A DNA stretch of 64,000 nucleotides from Alkaliphilus flagellatus (GCF_018919215.1 NZ_JAHLQK010000003.1:124001-188000); one strand, 5' to 3'. Numbered from the stretch's first letter, positions 1 to 8,050 are shown. Numbers and translations are program-made. The notes: generated from the letters alone by a model not told the origin.

Positions 1-1
1 A

Positions 2-475
2 GATAATGAAGAGAATACTAAGGATTTAACTATGGAATTAGCAAATGCAGTACATCCTGGGGAAATCAGCTTATATACTTATTATGTGGCCGGAGCAACA
101 TTTTATGATATGGTGGGGATTGTTTATTTTGTAGGAGGCTTTTTAGCCCTTGTATTTATATTTGCTACTGGAAGTATTATCTATTTTAAGATTTTAAGTG
201 AGTCCTTTAGAGATAGAAACAAATACCAAATACTTAAAAAAGTAGGTACTACAGATTTAGAAATATCTAATTCAGTTTCAAAACAGGTTGGTATATTTTT
301 TATATTACCTTTAATAATAGGCTCAATTCATAGTATAGTTGCTATTTCAGTATTGGGTAAAGTAATGGAGTATAGTTTTATTTTACCAACAGCTATAAGT
401 ATAGTTATATTTGCATTAGTATATGGAGTGTTTTATTTATTTACTACAAGGAAATTTATAACAGTAGTTAAGTAA
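2..475 (+). CDS. FtsX-family ABC transporter permease, C-terminal part (5' end outside window)
   Basis: The reading frame is already open at base 2, so the true start lies upstream and the first in-frame ATG (32) is internal. The visible part holds three hydrophobic segments: about 38-60, 94-112 and 118-138 counted from that ATG. Between the first two is a soluble turn containing RNKYQILKKVGTT, the kind of 'knee' segment seen at the C-terminus of FtsX/MacB permeases, particularly the BceB type that works with antimicrobial-peptide sensing kinases. The gene ends 40 bases before a strong hairpin. The partner ATPase and any two-component system would lie left of the window. Family is well supported; the substrate cannot be told. 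Confidence 0.75.
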   Translation, partial: DNEENTKDLTMELANAVHPGEISLYTYYVAGATFYDMVGIVYFVGGFLALVFIFATGSIIYFKILSESFRDRNKYQILKKVGTTDLEISNSVSKQVGIFFILPLIIGSIHSIVAISVLGKVMEYSFILPTAISIVIFALVYGVFYLFTTRKFITVVK

Positions 476-511
476 TATCTTAGAGAGTTATTTATATTTC
501 CGTTTTTATAG

Positions 512-563
512 TTTTGGGAGCATTTATAGATTTGTTTACATAGATCTATAAATGCTCCCAAAA
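512..563. terminator. bidirectional intrinsic terminator
   Basis: A 20-base perfect inverted repeat (arms 512-531 and 544-563, core GGGAGCATTTATAGAT) has TTTT at one end and AAAA at the other. It sits between two convergent genes, the permease and the HAD hydrolase, so it can stop transcription from both sides. Confidence 0.85.
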
Positions 564-587
564 ATCTAGGTATTACATAATTTATAT

Positions 588-1277
588 CTATTTTTCAAGT
601 ATATCCTTAAGCTCCATCAGATTAGAAATCTCATAGGTAGGTTTTATTCCAGTTTTATTTGCAATTTTATTAGGATTAAACCAGCAGGTATCTATACCAA
701 AATTTATTCCACCTTGTATATCAGATGTTAAGCTGTCTCCTACCATCAATACCTTGCTCTTGTCAATATGCTTTATATTGTTTAAAGTGTGTTCAAATAT
801 TTTAGGATCTGGCTTTGATACTTCAACCTCCTCGGATACTACTATATCCTCAAAGAATTTTGCTATAATAGATTTTCTTATTCTATTATCCTGAACATCT
901 GTAAGACCATTAGTAATTATAGTAAGCCTATAATCTTTATGCAGGCTTTCCACAAGATTTATAGTATCGTCATATAAAAAAGATGCATTAGATAAATGCT
1001 TCATATATGATTTTGCAAATGCAGTCTCATCAAATCCAGCATTTAATTTATCTGACAATCTTTTAAATCTTTCTACCTTTAATTTCTTCTGAGTAATAAG
1101 TCCATCCTCAAACTCCTTCCATATGGCCATATTTATATCCGTGTATATTTTTAAATGATGATTTTCATCATATTCTATATCAAATTCAAGCATAGTATTT
1201 TTAAAAGCATCTCTTTCAGATTTTTTAAAATCGAATAAAGTCTCATCTGCATCAAATATTATAATCTCGTACTTCAT
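588..1277 (-). CDS. YjjG-like HAD-superfamily pyrimidine 5'-nucleotidase
   Basis: The protein starts MKYEIIIFDADETLFDF, with HAD motif I (D-A-D-E-T) at the N-terminus. Motif II is TIITNG, and a C-terminal VGDSLTSDIQGG supplies the Mg-binding aspartates. Length (about 229 aa) and the cap region fit the YjjG/YfnB branch, non-canonical pyrimidine nucleotidases that clean the nucleotide pool; HAD substrate calls are always loose. An ATG five codons upstream (1292) is unlikely to be the start, because the bases ATGGAGGAG of that longer frame form the ribosome site for the ATG at 1277. The gene is convergent with the permease and appears monocistronic. Confidence 0.85.
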   Translation of the reverse strand: MKYEIIIFDADETLFDFKKSERDAFKNTMLEFDIEYDENHHLKIYTDINMAIWKEFEDGLITQKKLKVERFKRLSDKLNAGFDETAFAKSYMKHLSNASFLYDDTINLVESLHKDYRLTIITNGLTDVQDNRIRKSIIAKFFEDIVVSEEVEVSKPDPKIFEHTLNNIKHIDKSKVLMVGDSLTSDIQGGINFGIDTCWFNPNKIANKTGIKPTYEISNLMELKDILEK

Positions 1278-1380
1278 AATAATCTCCTCCATATAGCCAG
1301 TTTTTTAATTATAGCAAACAAACTTCTTTATAAGAAGGCTCTAGACTGTTGAATAATTCAACAAGTTTAGGCATTTTCGC

Positions 1381-1563
1381 TTAATTTAAGATTTTCTTAT
1401 CTTTCTTTAACCTATTAACCGACATTCCAAACAATCCAAAATACTCTACCAAGCTAGATATTACAAGTTGGCTAAATAAACTTACCTCTATAGCAAGTAT
1501 AATACCATTTATAAGAGCTAGGCTTTTATACGTATATAAATCTCTCCTATGCTTTACAATACT
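1381..1563 (-). pseudogene. remnant of a half-size YdcZ/DMT transporter gene (C-terminal part)
   Basis: No intact gene lies in this stretch. On the minus strand an open frame ending at TAA 1381-1383 reads LFSQLVISSLVEYFGLFGM followed by SVNRLKKDKKILN. This lines up with the C-terminal helix and tail of the intact small transporter at 20569-20991 (LLGQSFASVVIDNYGLLGM, then EVVKFKKEKVLG). The remnant has no start codon and lacks the first two thirds of the protein. It lies divergent from the Crp/Fnr-like gene at 1628, exactly as the intact transporter lies divergent from the paralogous regulator at 21118. I infer a decayed copy of the same transporter-regulator unit. The alignment was made by eye. 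Confidence 0.5.
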
Positions 1564-1597
1564 TTATAAATAAGATATTATATTTATATAAATTTGC

Positions 1598-1615
1598 ACA
1601 TGACATATGTCATGT
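1598..1615. promoter_or_regulatory. 18-base palindromic operator (ACATGACATATGTCATGT)
   Basis: A perfect palindrome with core TGACATATGTCA ends a few bases before the ribosome site of the Crp/Fnr-like gene. The same 12-base core occurs at 21051-21062 in front of its paralogue. Two copies in front of two paralogous regulators make an autoregulatory binding site likely. Its place close to the start codon suggests repression here. Confidence 0.7.
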
Positions 1616-1627
1616 TAAGGAGGATTT

Positions 1628-2317
1628 ATGAAAAAAATTTTGAACAATGACCTTTTAAACCATTATATTGTTAAGCATAATATAGAAAACATATTTGATA
1701 AAGATATATTAGAATATGCACAACTTCATTTTTATCAAAAGAATGAATATATATTAGAGGCAGAGTCTAATCTTGAATACTACTATCTGCTTGTAGACGG
1801 GAAAATCAAAATTTCTTATCTTTTTGAAAACGGTAAATCAATGCTTTTAAAGTTTTATAAAGAATTTAATTCAATAGGAGATTTAGAGCTTTTAAAAAAC
1901 ATTCCTATACTCTGTAACATTGATGCAATAGAAGATACTTATTTGATAGCAATACCTTCAGATATACTTAGAACAAAATTTTTAGATAATCTAAAGTTTT
2001 TACACCATTTAATAGACTCTTTAAGCGAAAAGCTTTATGCAACCATTAATAATAGTTCATATAACTTTGTATATCCGCTTATAAATAGACTGTCCAGCTA
2101 TTTAGTTGAGCATATAACAGATAAAAACTATATAATTTTAAGTTCATCATTCTTAGAAATTGCTCAATTCTTAGGAACAACCTATAGGCACTTAAATAGA
2201 ACCTTTAAAGAGCTTGAATCAAAATCAATTATAAAATGCGACAATAAAACAATATATATATTAGATGAGAGTAGACTTCGAGAATTATCTAAAAACTTGT
2301 ATATAAAATCCCTATAA
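1628..2317 (+). CDS. Crp/Fnr-superfamily regulator (YeiL-like), copy 1
   Basis: 229 aa. Residues about 20-120 form a cNMP-binding-like beta roll (the stretch YYLLVDGKIKISYLFENGKS is typical of Crp effector domains). Residues about 150-215 form a winged helix with recognition-helix region LGTTYRHLNRTFKELES. It is a clear paralogue of the 231-aa protein at 21118-21813: both share the F-GKIK/VEGKAK segment, YPL-NRLSSY and LGT-YRHL. I see no cysteine cluster for an FeS centre, so it is not FNR-like in sensing. The effector is unknown. Start: AAGGAGG is followed by a 5-base spacer and ATG at 1628. It carries its own palindromic operator and faces the remnant of a DMT transporter gene, so it may have lost its original target. 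Confidence 0.8.
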   Translation: MKKILNNDLLNHYIVKHNIENIFDKDILEYAQLHFYQKNEYILEAESNLEYYYLLVDGKIKISYLFENGKSMLLKFYKEFNSIGDLELLKNIPILCNIDAIEDTYLIAIPSDILRTKFLDNLKFLHHLIDSLSEKLYATINNSSYNFVYPLINRLSSYLVEHITDKNYIILSSSFLEIAQFLGTTYRHLNRTFKELESKSIIKCDNKTIYILDESRLRELSKNLYIKSL

Positions 2318-2338
2318 TGTTAGAACATCGTAAAAAAT

Positions 2339-2434
2339 ATGAGTAAACAATTTTACGAAGATGTAGTTGTAAACAATGACAAGATAGTATGTGAAGATGA
2401 TATTTTTATAAATAGCATACGAAATTATATATAA
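2339..2434 (+). other. short ORF (31 aa), possible remnant of a DJ-1/PfpI-type protein
   Basis: An ATG-started frame of 31 codons (MSKQFYEDVVVNN, then DKIVCEDD) follows the regulator gene after 21 bases. It has no convincing ribosome site. The string Y-E-D-x-V-V-V-x-x-D-K-I resembles the VVVDGNLITS region near the end of DJ-1/PfpI proteins. That resemblance is weak and the rest of the protein is absent. It may be a decayed C-terminus or chance. Confidence 0.25.
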
Positions 2435-2458
2435 TAAATTGATTTATTAGTAAAGCAG

Positions 2459-2496
2459 CTGCCCGACTACCTGTAAAAGTTAGTCGGGCAGTTCTT
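2459..2496 (+). terminator. intrinsic terminator
   Basis: Perfect 11-base stem CTGCCCGACTA / TAGTCGGGCAG (2459-2469 and 2481-2491) with an 11-base loop, followed by TTCTT. It ends the transcript of the Crp/Fnr-like gene. Confidence 0.8.
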
Positions 2497-2614
2497 ATAT
2501 ACAGAGAGTCTTATCTACCTGAAAAGTATATAAAATGCAGTTGAAATTATTTAGATACTTATAATTCTTGTAAAAAGTTAATTTTTGAAAAAAGTTAACT
2601 CAATTATTTTGAGA

Positions 2615-3037
2615 TTATAGAGTTATATTCCCGTAGTGAGTAAAATCTAATGTCACCATAGCTTCTCTAAAATGAATTTCATAAAGAGCTAACTGACTTC
2701 CAACTTGTTCTATTGTCATTTCATAATCAGGAATTTTTTTACCAAATTCATCTTTTAAATCATATATTGTTAAATTACTTTTTTGAATTATTGCCTCAGT
2801 AACTCGAACGTGTTCATTCCCCTTAGTCGGAACAGTAGTAAATGCTACTGTATTGTTTTTAGAAAATTCGCCTACCTTTGGATTATCTCCAAAGGTTGAA
2901 AAATACACTACCCCTTTCTTTCTAGTATCATAATAGAAATTTACAATCCTAACATTTGGGATATTGTCTATGCAAGTTGCTAAAGCTATCTCACCTTGCT
3001 CTACCATAATCCTATTAAATTCTCGTAAAAAATCCAT
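2615..3037 (-). CDS. pyridoxamine 5'-phosphate oxidase (PNPOx)-family flavin protein
   Basis: 140 aa with the split-barrel signature of small FMN-binding PNPOx-like proteins: IALATCIDNIPNVRIVNFYYD near the N-terminus, then VYFSTFGDNPKV and VAFTTVPTKGNEHVRVTEA. Proteins of this size bind FMN or related cofactors and are usually redox or detoxification enzymes; the substrate is unknown and it need not make PLP. The start ATG (3037) is preceded by AAGGAGG on the minus strand. It is divergently transcribed from a WYL regulator at 3168. The 124-base gap holds a strong inverted repeat that overlaps -35-like TTGACA hexamers facing both ways, so the regulator most likely controls this gene. Confidence 0.8.
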   Translation of the reverse strand: MDFLREFNRIMVEQGEIALATCIDNIPNVRIVNFYYDTRKKGVVYFSTFGDNPKVGEFSKNNTVAFTTVPTKGNEHVRVTEAIIQKSNLTIYDLKDEFGKKIPDYEMTIEQVGSQLALYEIHFREAMVTLDFTHYGNITL

Positions 3038-3102
3038 TTTTGTTCCTCCTTATAAATTTATTATGTCATAGAATACATTTTGTAATTTTAATATAGCACA
3101 CA

Positions 3103-3128
3103 AACCTTGACACCATTATGTCAAGGTT
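3103..3128. promoter_or_regulatory. inverted-repeat operator AACCTTGACA-N6-TGTCAAGGTT
   Basis: Perfect 10-base arms (3103-3112 and 3119-3128) lie between the PNPOx and WYL genes. Each arm contains TTGACA on one strand. For the rightward gene, TTGACA at 3107-3112 is 17 bases from TAAAAT at 3130-3135. The site therefore overlaps promoter elements and is the best candidate binding site for the WYL regulator. Confidence 0.7.
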
Positions 3129-3167
3129 ATAAAATGAATGCATAAATAATTTTAAGGAGCTATGCAA

Positions 3168-4100
3168 TTGAAAATAGATAGATTAATGTCCATAATTATG
3201 GTGTTGCTGAATTGTGAAAAAATCAGTGCAACAAAACTTGCTGAAATGTTTGAGGTTACACCTAGAACTATATATAGGGATATAGAAACAATATCTTTAG
3301 CAGGTATACCAATTATTACTCACACTGGTGTTAATGGCGGTATTAGCATAACACCTGAATATAAAGTGGATAAAAAATTTTTTACTACTTCAGATATTTC
3401 AACACTTTTAATGGGACTTGGAAGTATTTCAACAACTCTATCTCATAAAGAAATTATAGGTACACTAGAAAAAGTAAAAAGCTTACTTCCAAAAGAACAA
3501 TTTAGGGATGTTGAATTAAAATCAAACCAAATAACCATTGACCTTACCACATGGATGGGTAATAAGAATTTCCAACCAAATCTTGAAAAAATAAAAAAAG
3601 CTCTAAATGACAGTAAGTATCTATTATTTGAGTATTATGGTTGTGGCAGAGAAAAAAGCAATCGTTGCATCGAACCTTATAAATTGGTATTAAAAGAAGG
3701 AAATTGGTATTTACAAGGTTACTGCACTTTGAGGAAAGATTTTCGTGTTTTTAAACTATCTCGAATTTCAAATCTTGAAATCTTAGATTCTACATTTGTA
3801 CCACGAGAATTTCACGCAAAACCGTTGGATGGAACCGGGTGGATAGATAAAAGACTTATCACAATTAAGCTTTTAGTTGATTGGTCTCTTAGAGAACAAA
3901 TCGTTGAACGTTGTGGGGAAGAAAATATCCAGCCTTATGGGAGTAATCAATTTATGGTTGATTTTCCATTTGTAGAAGATGACTTAGGATACAATATTTT
4001 GCTGGGGTTTGGAGATAAATGTGAATGTTTAGCCCCTGAAAATGTACGTAGAGAGCTTATCCATCGTATTAAAAAATTATCGAACATTTATGATAAATAA
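3168..4100 (+). CDS. WYL-domain transcriptional regulator with N-terminal HTH (YafY type)
   Basis: About 310 aa. The N-terminus MKIDRLMSIIMVLL followed by ISATKLAEMFEVTPRTIYRDIE is the classic HTH_11 domain of YafY/DeoR-like regulators. Residues about 140-225 form the WYL domain (LFEYYGCGREKSNRCIEPYKLV and the W-Y-L-Q core NWYLQGYC). A C-terminal WCX-like extension follows (REQIVERCGEENIQ). WYL proteins bind small ligands and usually control a divergent neighbour. An ATG two codons upstream (3162) is only 2 bases from AAGGAG; the TTG at 3168 has an 8-base spacer and gives the usual family N-terminus, so I prefer it. Likely target: the divergent PNPOx gene. Confidence 0.85.
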   Translation: MKIDRLMSIIMVLLNCEKISATKLAEMFEVTPRTIYRDIETISLAGIPIITHTGVNGGISITPEYKVDKKFFTTSDISTLLMGLGSISTTLSHKEIIGTLEKVKSLLPKEQFRDVELKSNQITIDLTTWMGNKNFQPNLEKIKKALNDSKYLLFEYYGCGREKSNRCIEPYKLVLKEGNWYLQGYCTLRKDFRVFKLSRISNLEILDSTFVPREFHAKPLDGTGWIDKRLITIKLLVDWSLREQIVERCGEENIQPYGSNQFMVDFPFVEDDLGYNILLGFGDKCECLAPENVRRELIHRIKKLSNIYDK

Positions 4101-4260
4101 TATTTATAAAAGAATATAATAGAAACTTGAATTTCAAAATATAATAGATACATTGTATATGGGAAAGTCTATGATTTTTCATTTATAATATGGCGAAACG
4201 TATCATAAATAATGTTAGTTTTTATTTAGGCATTAATTTATCTGTACCTTAAGTTATAAT

Positions 4261-4283
4261 TAAAAAACCGAGATTATCCTCGG
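4261..4283 (-). terminator. intrinsic terminator of kynU
   Basis: Read on the minus strand, CCGAG-GATAAT-CTCGG is followed by six T. It lies about 40 bases beyond the kynureninase stop codon. Confidence 0.7.
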
Positions 4284-4323
4284 CATTTTATTACTCAATT
4301 CAGATATAATCCATTAATTAGAG

Positions 4324-5607
4324 TTACAACACTGTTACTCTCTTTAATGAATATTTTTCAAACTCTTTATCTCTAACAATTTTTTCAAGAATTTCTACTA
4401 AATGATATGTCTCTTCGTAAGAAACATATAAGGCAACAGGAGCTAGACGAATAACATTTGGCTCCCGATAATCAGGAATTACTTTATTATCACGTAACGC
4501 TAGACTTATACGATAGGCTTCATCATGTTCTAAACAAATATGTCCCCCTCGACGATGATCCTCGCGAGGATTACCAATTGAGTATCCATATTTAGATAAT
4601 TTATTATCGATTAAATACATTAAATATGCAGTAATATGCAATGATTTAGCACGTATATTTTCTATTCCAACTTCATTAAAGATATTTAGAACTCCATCTA
4701 ATGGTGCCATTGAAAACATATTATGAGTTCCTAGTAACCATCCATTAGCATCTTTGTCTTGATCGAAATCATGACTTAGAAGAAATTGACTTTCATCCTT
4801 ATTTCCAAACCAGCCCTTAAGGCCAGCACTTTTATTAAAGTGCTTTCTATTTATATACATGCCAGCAGTTGCTCCAGGTCCAGCATTTAGATATTTATAT
4901 GAACACCACACTGCGAAATCAGGATCAATTTTTTTAAAGTCATGGGGAACAGATCCGATTGAATGGGCCAAATCCCATCCAATAATAATTCCATGTTTAT
5001 GGGCCTCTCTAGTAAGTAGTTCCATATCTAAAAGCTGTGCACTACGGTATAGAACTGATGGCAATAAGATTAATGCAACATCATCATCCATTTTTGATAT
5101 AATATCTTCTTCAGAAATAGTACGCCCATCTCTGCTTTTGATTTCAATTAATACATCTTCAACCTTGTAACCTTTCAGCTCAATAATACTCTTAGTAGCA
5201 TAAATATCTGTAGGAAAATTTAATTCATCAACAATAATTTTACATTTTTCTTTTATAGGTTTATAAAAAGTAGCCAGCGCTTGATGGATATTTGTAGTAA
5301 TACTTCCCATTATTATGATTTCATCCACATCTGCATTAATTAAATTTTTTAATTTTTCTGAAATATTTTTTGAGAAATTAAAATAACGGCCATTTTCAAC
5401 TCCCCAGATTTTGATTGCTTCCTTACGCCAAACATTAAAGACATTCAATAAAGCTTTCTCAGCTTCTTTAGAGCTTAACCCTAGAGAGTTCCCATCCATG
5501 TAGATTTCACCTTCGTTTAGATAAAAATATTCTCGGACATGATGTAGCTTATCTAATTTATCCAGTTGTTTAGCAAATTCTAATCCATCCTTAAACTCAT
5601 ATCCCAT
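4324..5607 (-). CDS. kynU: kynureninase
   Basis: 427 aa, the usual length. It hydrolyses L-kynurenine (or 3-hydroxykynurenine) to anthranilate (or 3-hydroxyanthranilate) plus alanine, using PLP in the cytoplasm. Family marks: IYMDGNSLG near residue 36, SITTNIHQ at 102 (phosphate binding), GWDLAHSIG at 210 with Asp212 for the pyridine nitrogen, and CSYKYLNAGPG with Lys238 as the Schiff-base lysine. A C-terminal RIALAL-like small domain follows. AGGAGG-type ribosome site before ATG 5607. It is alone: no tryptophan dioxygenase or formamidase is near, and the dioxygenase needs oxygen. I infer scavenging of external kynurenine. A divergently placed or co-directional Lrp/AsnC gene lies just upstream, at 5842-6276. 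Confidence 0.93.
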   Translation of the reverse strand: MGYEFKDGLEFAKQLDKLDKLHHVREYFYLNEGEIYMDGNSLGLSSKEAEKALLNVFNVWRKEAIKIWGVENGRYFNFSKNISEKLKNLINADVDEIIIMGSITTNIHQALATFYKPIKEKCKIIVDELNFPTDIYATKSIIELKGYKVEDVLIEIKSRDGRTISEEDIISKMDDDVALILLPSVLYRSAQLLDMELLTREAHKHGIIIGWDLAHSIGSVPHDFKKIDPDFAVWCSYKYLNAGPGATAGMYINRKHFNKSAGLKGWFGNKDESQFLLSHDFDQDKDANGWLLGTHNMFSMAPLDGVLNIFNEVGIENIRAKSLHITAYLMYLIDNKLSKYGYSIGNPREDHRRGGHICLEHDEAYRISLALRDNKVIPDYREPNVIRLAPVALYVSYEETYHLVEILEKIVRDKEFEKYSLKRVTVL

Positions 5608-5841
5608 AACATACTCCTCCTTAATATATTTTTATTTTATACAAAAATACTAACATAGATGAGTAAATTTAAATATAGAGATTTGAACTAGTTTACAGTA
5701 CATTTCCTTCAAAAAGCAGGTATTTTTTGTTGATAATCTCCAACATGGAGGAATACAGAATTATAGGAGAAGTGACTGTATGAGTACTAAGTCAAAATTC
5801 AAGTAGAAATTCTAGTAATACATAGGTTCTATAGCTTTAGT

Positions 5842-6276
5842 CTAAAGAGGCTTTATTGGTCTACAAGTTAAAGGTGAATGCAAAATTATTGATGTAACAA
5901 CTTGACTATATTTCATTAGCTCAGACAAAAACTGGTTCATCATTTCTATACTTGGCATGGACGCTCGAACAATATAATTAATATTACCAGTTACACAATG
6001 AACTTCAGTTACATATTCATTTGAAAGAAGAATATTAACTATTTTATCGCAAGAAACCTTTAAATCACTAATCTCCATAAAGAAGCTAACCTCATGACCA
6101 ACTGTATGGGCAGGAACAGATGCTGTAAATTTCGCTAAAATACCTTTTTCAACTAATCTTGTGATTCTTTCACTAACGCTTGGTCTAGAAAGATTAATTA
6201 ACTTTCCAATGTCCGTAATTGAAATACGAGAGTTATCTTGTAATAATTCAACAATCTTTTTATCTATTTCATCCAT
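5842..6276 (-). CDS. Lrp/AsnC-family transcriptional regulator
   Basis: 144 aa. N-terminal winged HTH: MDEIDKKIVELLQDNSRISITDIGKLINLSRPSVSERI spans residues 1-38 in two readable halves, typical AsnC. The C-terminal RAM domain (about 65-140) contains VTEVHCVTGNINYIVRA, the ligand-binding fold of Lrp proteins. These regulators bind amino acids. It sits upstream of kynU in the same direction with a 234-base gap, so it may be co-transcribed or separately promoted. In Pseudomonas the Lrp-type protein KynR responds to kynurenine and activates kynU; the same logic is inferred here from position, not from sequence identity. Confidence 0.85.
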   Translation of the reverse strand: MDEIDKKIVELLQDNSRISITDIGKLINLSRPSVSERITRLVEKGILAKFTASVPAHTVGHEVSFFMEISDLKVSCDKIVNILLSNEYVTEVHCVTGNINYIVRASMPSIEMMNQFLSELMKYSQVVTSIILHSPLTCRPIKPL

Positions 6277-6418
6277 AATAAAATCATCCTTTACAGTTGT
6301 TTATTAATTATTATTTTAATATAAAAATTTTAAAATAGATAGAATATTCCTCTAGCGTGTAAAACATATTAAGTTACTATTGTATATATTAGATCATATA
6401 TTTTATAATATAAATAAA

Positions 6419-6435
6419 AGACCGACTAGTCGTTT
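6419..6435. promoter_or_regulatory. TetR-type operator (CGACTAGTCG)
   Basis: The 10-base palindrome CGACTAGTCG (6423-6432), within AGACCGACTAGTCGTTTT, lies about 80 bases upstream of the TetR gene start. GACTAGTC-centred palindromes are common TetR-family operators. A second, weaker inverted repeat AAACTTA / TAAGTTT flanks 6451-6474. Confidence 0.55.
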
Positions 6436-6510
6436 TTTATAATAGAACATAAACTTAAAGTCCGACATAAGTTTATACATGAGTATCAAACCAGTTTTTA
6501 GGAGGATTAT

Positions 6511-7119
6511 ATGCCAAAAATCAGTAAAGAAGCGGCGGAAGCCAGAAAAAATAAAATAATTCAGTGTGCATTTGAAGTTTTTGCAGAAAATGGCTATGCC
6601 CAGACCACAATAGATGATATTGTAACCGCATCTGGAATTAGTAAAGGGGGAATCTATAATTATTTTAAGAGTAAGGAGGAGATTTTTTTAGAGATTGCTG
6701 AAAGTAGATTTGAACAAAGACATAGATTAATTAAAAGTTTTCCGAAAGATATGTCTAATAGAGATAAAATAATTAATTATATTCATTGGGCTTTAATAGG
6801 TTTATTTGAAGATAAGCTTCAGAGAATGGCTCGATTTACATTTGAGTTTTGGTCTGTACTTGCTAGAAATCCTAATATGTCTGATAAGGCAAAGAAAAGA
6901 TATCATCTCTTTTATGACGATCTATCCAAAATATTAAAACAAGGAGTTGATCATGGTGAATTCCAAGAGGATATTGATATACCATCGATGGTTTATATTA
7001 TATTATCAACAATGGATGGAATCGGATTTACTAGCTGTATAATGGGAATTGAAATAACCTATGAAGTAGTTGAGAACTATACAGACATGATTTTGAGAAA
7101 AATAGAAAAGGGGGATTAA
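6511..7119 (+). CDS. TetR/AcrR-family transcriptional regulator
   Basis: 202 aa. The N-terminal TetR DNA-binding domain is textbook: IIQCAFEVFAENGYAQTTID, then IVTASGISKGGIYNYFKSKE at about residues 32-51. The C-terminal domain (about 80-195) has the all-helical ligand and dimer region with MARFTFEFWSVLARNP. Strong AGGAGG upstream of ATG 6511. A TetR-like palindrome at 6423-6432 suggests autoregulation. The downstream acetyltransferase starts one base after the stop codon, so both form one transcript and the acetyltransferase is probably part of the response. Ligand unknown. Confidence 0.9.
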   Translation: MPKISKEAAEARKNKIIQCAFEVFAENGYAQTTIDDIVTASGISKGGIYNYFKSKEEIFLEIAESRFEQRHRLIKSFPKDMSNRDKIINYIHWALIGLFEDKLQRMARFTFEFWSVLARNPNMSDKAKKRYHLFYDDLSKILKQGVDHGEFQEDIDIPSMVYIILSTMDGIGFTSCIMGIEITYEVVENYTDMILRKIEKGD

Positions 7120-7120
7120 T

Positions 7121-7972
7121 ATGATAACATATAATTGCTGTAGTACTGTAGAGTTTGAGAACATATATAATGCATTTCAAATAGGTTTTTCTGATTACAT
7201 TATAAAAATAGAGATGTCTAAGGAGATATTTCTAAACCGTTTTTTTGGACCTGAAGGTAATCAACTAGAATACTCATATATTGCATTTGATCAAGGTATG
7301 CCAATTGGAGTGATTTTAGGAGGGATTAAAAATTATGAAGGTGTCAAAACCCTTCGCTGTGGTGCCCTTTCTATTCATCCTGACTATCGAGGTAAAGGTG
7401 TAAGTAAAAAGCTTTTTGAATTACATAGGCAGGTAGCTATGGATAATAATTGTAAACAGATGTTTTTGGAAGTAATTGTAGGAAATGATAGAGCCATAAA
7501 CTTTTATAGAAATCTAGGCTACGAAAAAATTTACGATATTAATTACTATACATGTCAAAATAATAAAGATATAAATAAAGAGATAGACGATTTAATAGAA
7601 ATTAAAAATATTTCTTTTAATGCTACTAAGAGCTTATCAAATCAATTAAAGGACACACATATTAATTGGCAAAATGATTTTGATTATATTGAGAGACTGG
7701 ATGGCTTAGTTCATTATGGAGTTTACAAAGATTCAGAGATTATAGGAGCTTTAAGCTTAAGCACAAATGGGAAAATCTATTTTATTTGGACAAAACCTTC
7801 AGAAAGACATAAAGGAATTGCAAGGAATATGATTATAAAAGCATTAATAGAGCTTAATCTAAAGCAGTTAAGTATTAGCTTTTCTAATAACGCTAACTTA
7901 GCTGGGTTTGTAAAGCGCAATAATTTTAAAAAAGAAGAAATATCTCAATATGAGATGTATCTAACTCTCTAG
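7121..7972 (+). CDS. GNAT acetyltransferase with two tandem GNAT domains
   Basis: 283 aa. The first GNAT domain (about 1-150) has the acetyl-CoA loop IHPDYRGKGVSKKLFELH (R/Q-x-x-G-x-G/A) and the C-terminal NDRAINFYRNLGYEKI. A second, weaker domain (about 175-283) repeats the pattern: TKPSERHKGIARNMIIKAL, then NLAGFVKRNNFKK. Double-GNAT proteins acetylate small amines, antibiotics or peptides; the acceptor cannot be predicted. It is translationally coupled to the TetR gene in front (one base between stop and ATG; GGGGG ribosome site inside the TetR reading frame). Confidence 0.85.
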   Translation: MITYNCCSTVEFENIYNAFQIGFSDYIIKIEMSKEIFLNRFFGPEGNQLEYSYIAFDQGMPIGVILGGIKNYEGVKTLRCGALSIHPDYRGKGVSKKLFELHRQVAMDNNCKQMFLEVIVGNDRAINFYRNLGYEKIYDINYYTCQNNKDINKEIDDLIEIKNISFNATKSLSNQLKDTHINWQNDFDYIERLDGLVHYGVYKDSEIIGALSLSTNGKIYFIWTKPSERHKGIARNMIIKALIELNLKQLSISFSNNANLAGFVKRNNFKKEEISQYEMYLTL

Positions 7973-8050
7973 AATAATTAGAGTTAAATAGTATTTAAAG
8001 GTACTAGAATCAATTATAATATATTATTTTTTATATAAATAACAATAAAG

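Noticed and set aside
4859-5170. 103-codon plus-strand ORF
   Set aside because: It lies wholly opposite kynU, has no ribosome site and its composition is that of an antisense frame.
5608-5841. Tiny ORF near 5780 with a ribosome-like AGGAG
   Set aside because: Only eight codons, no pairing or conservation signal; too little to support.
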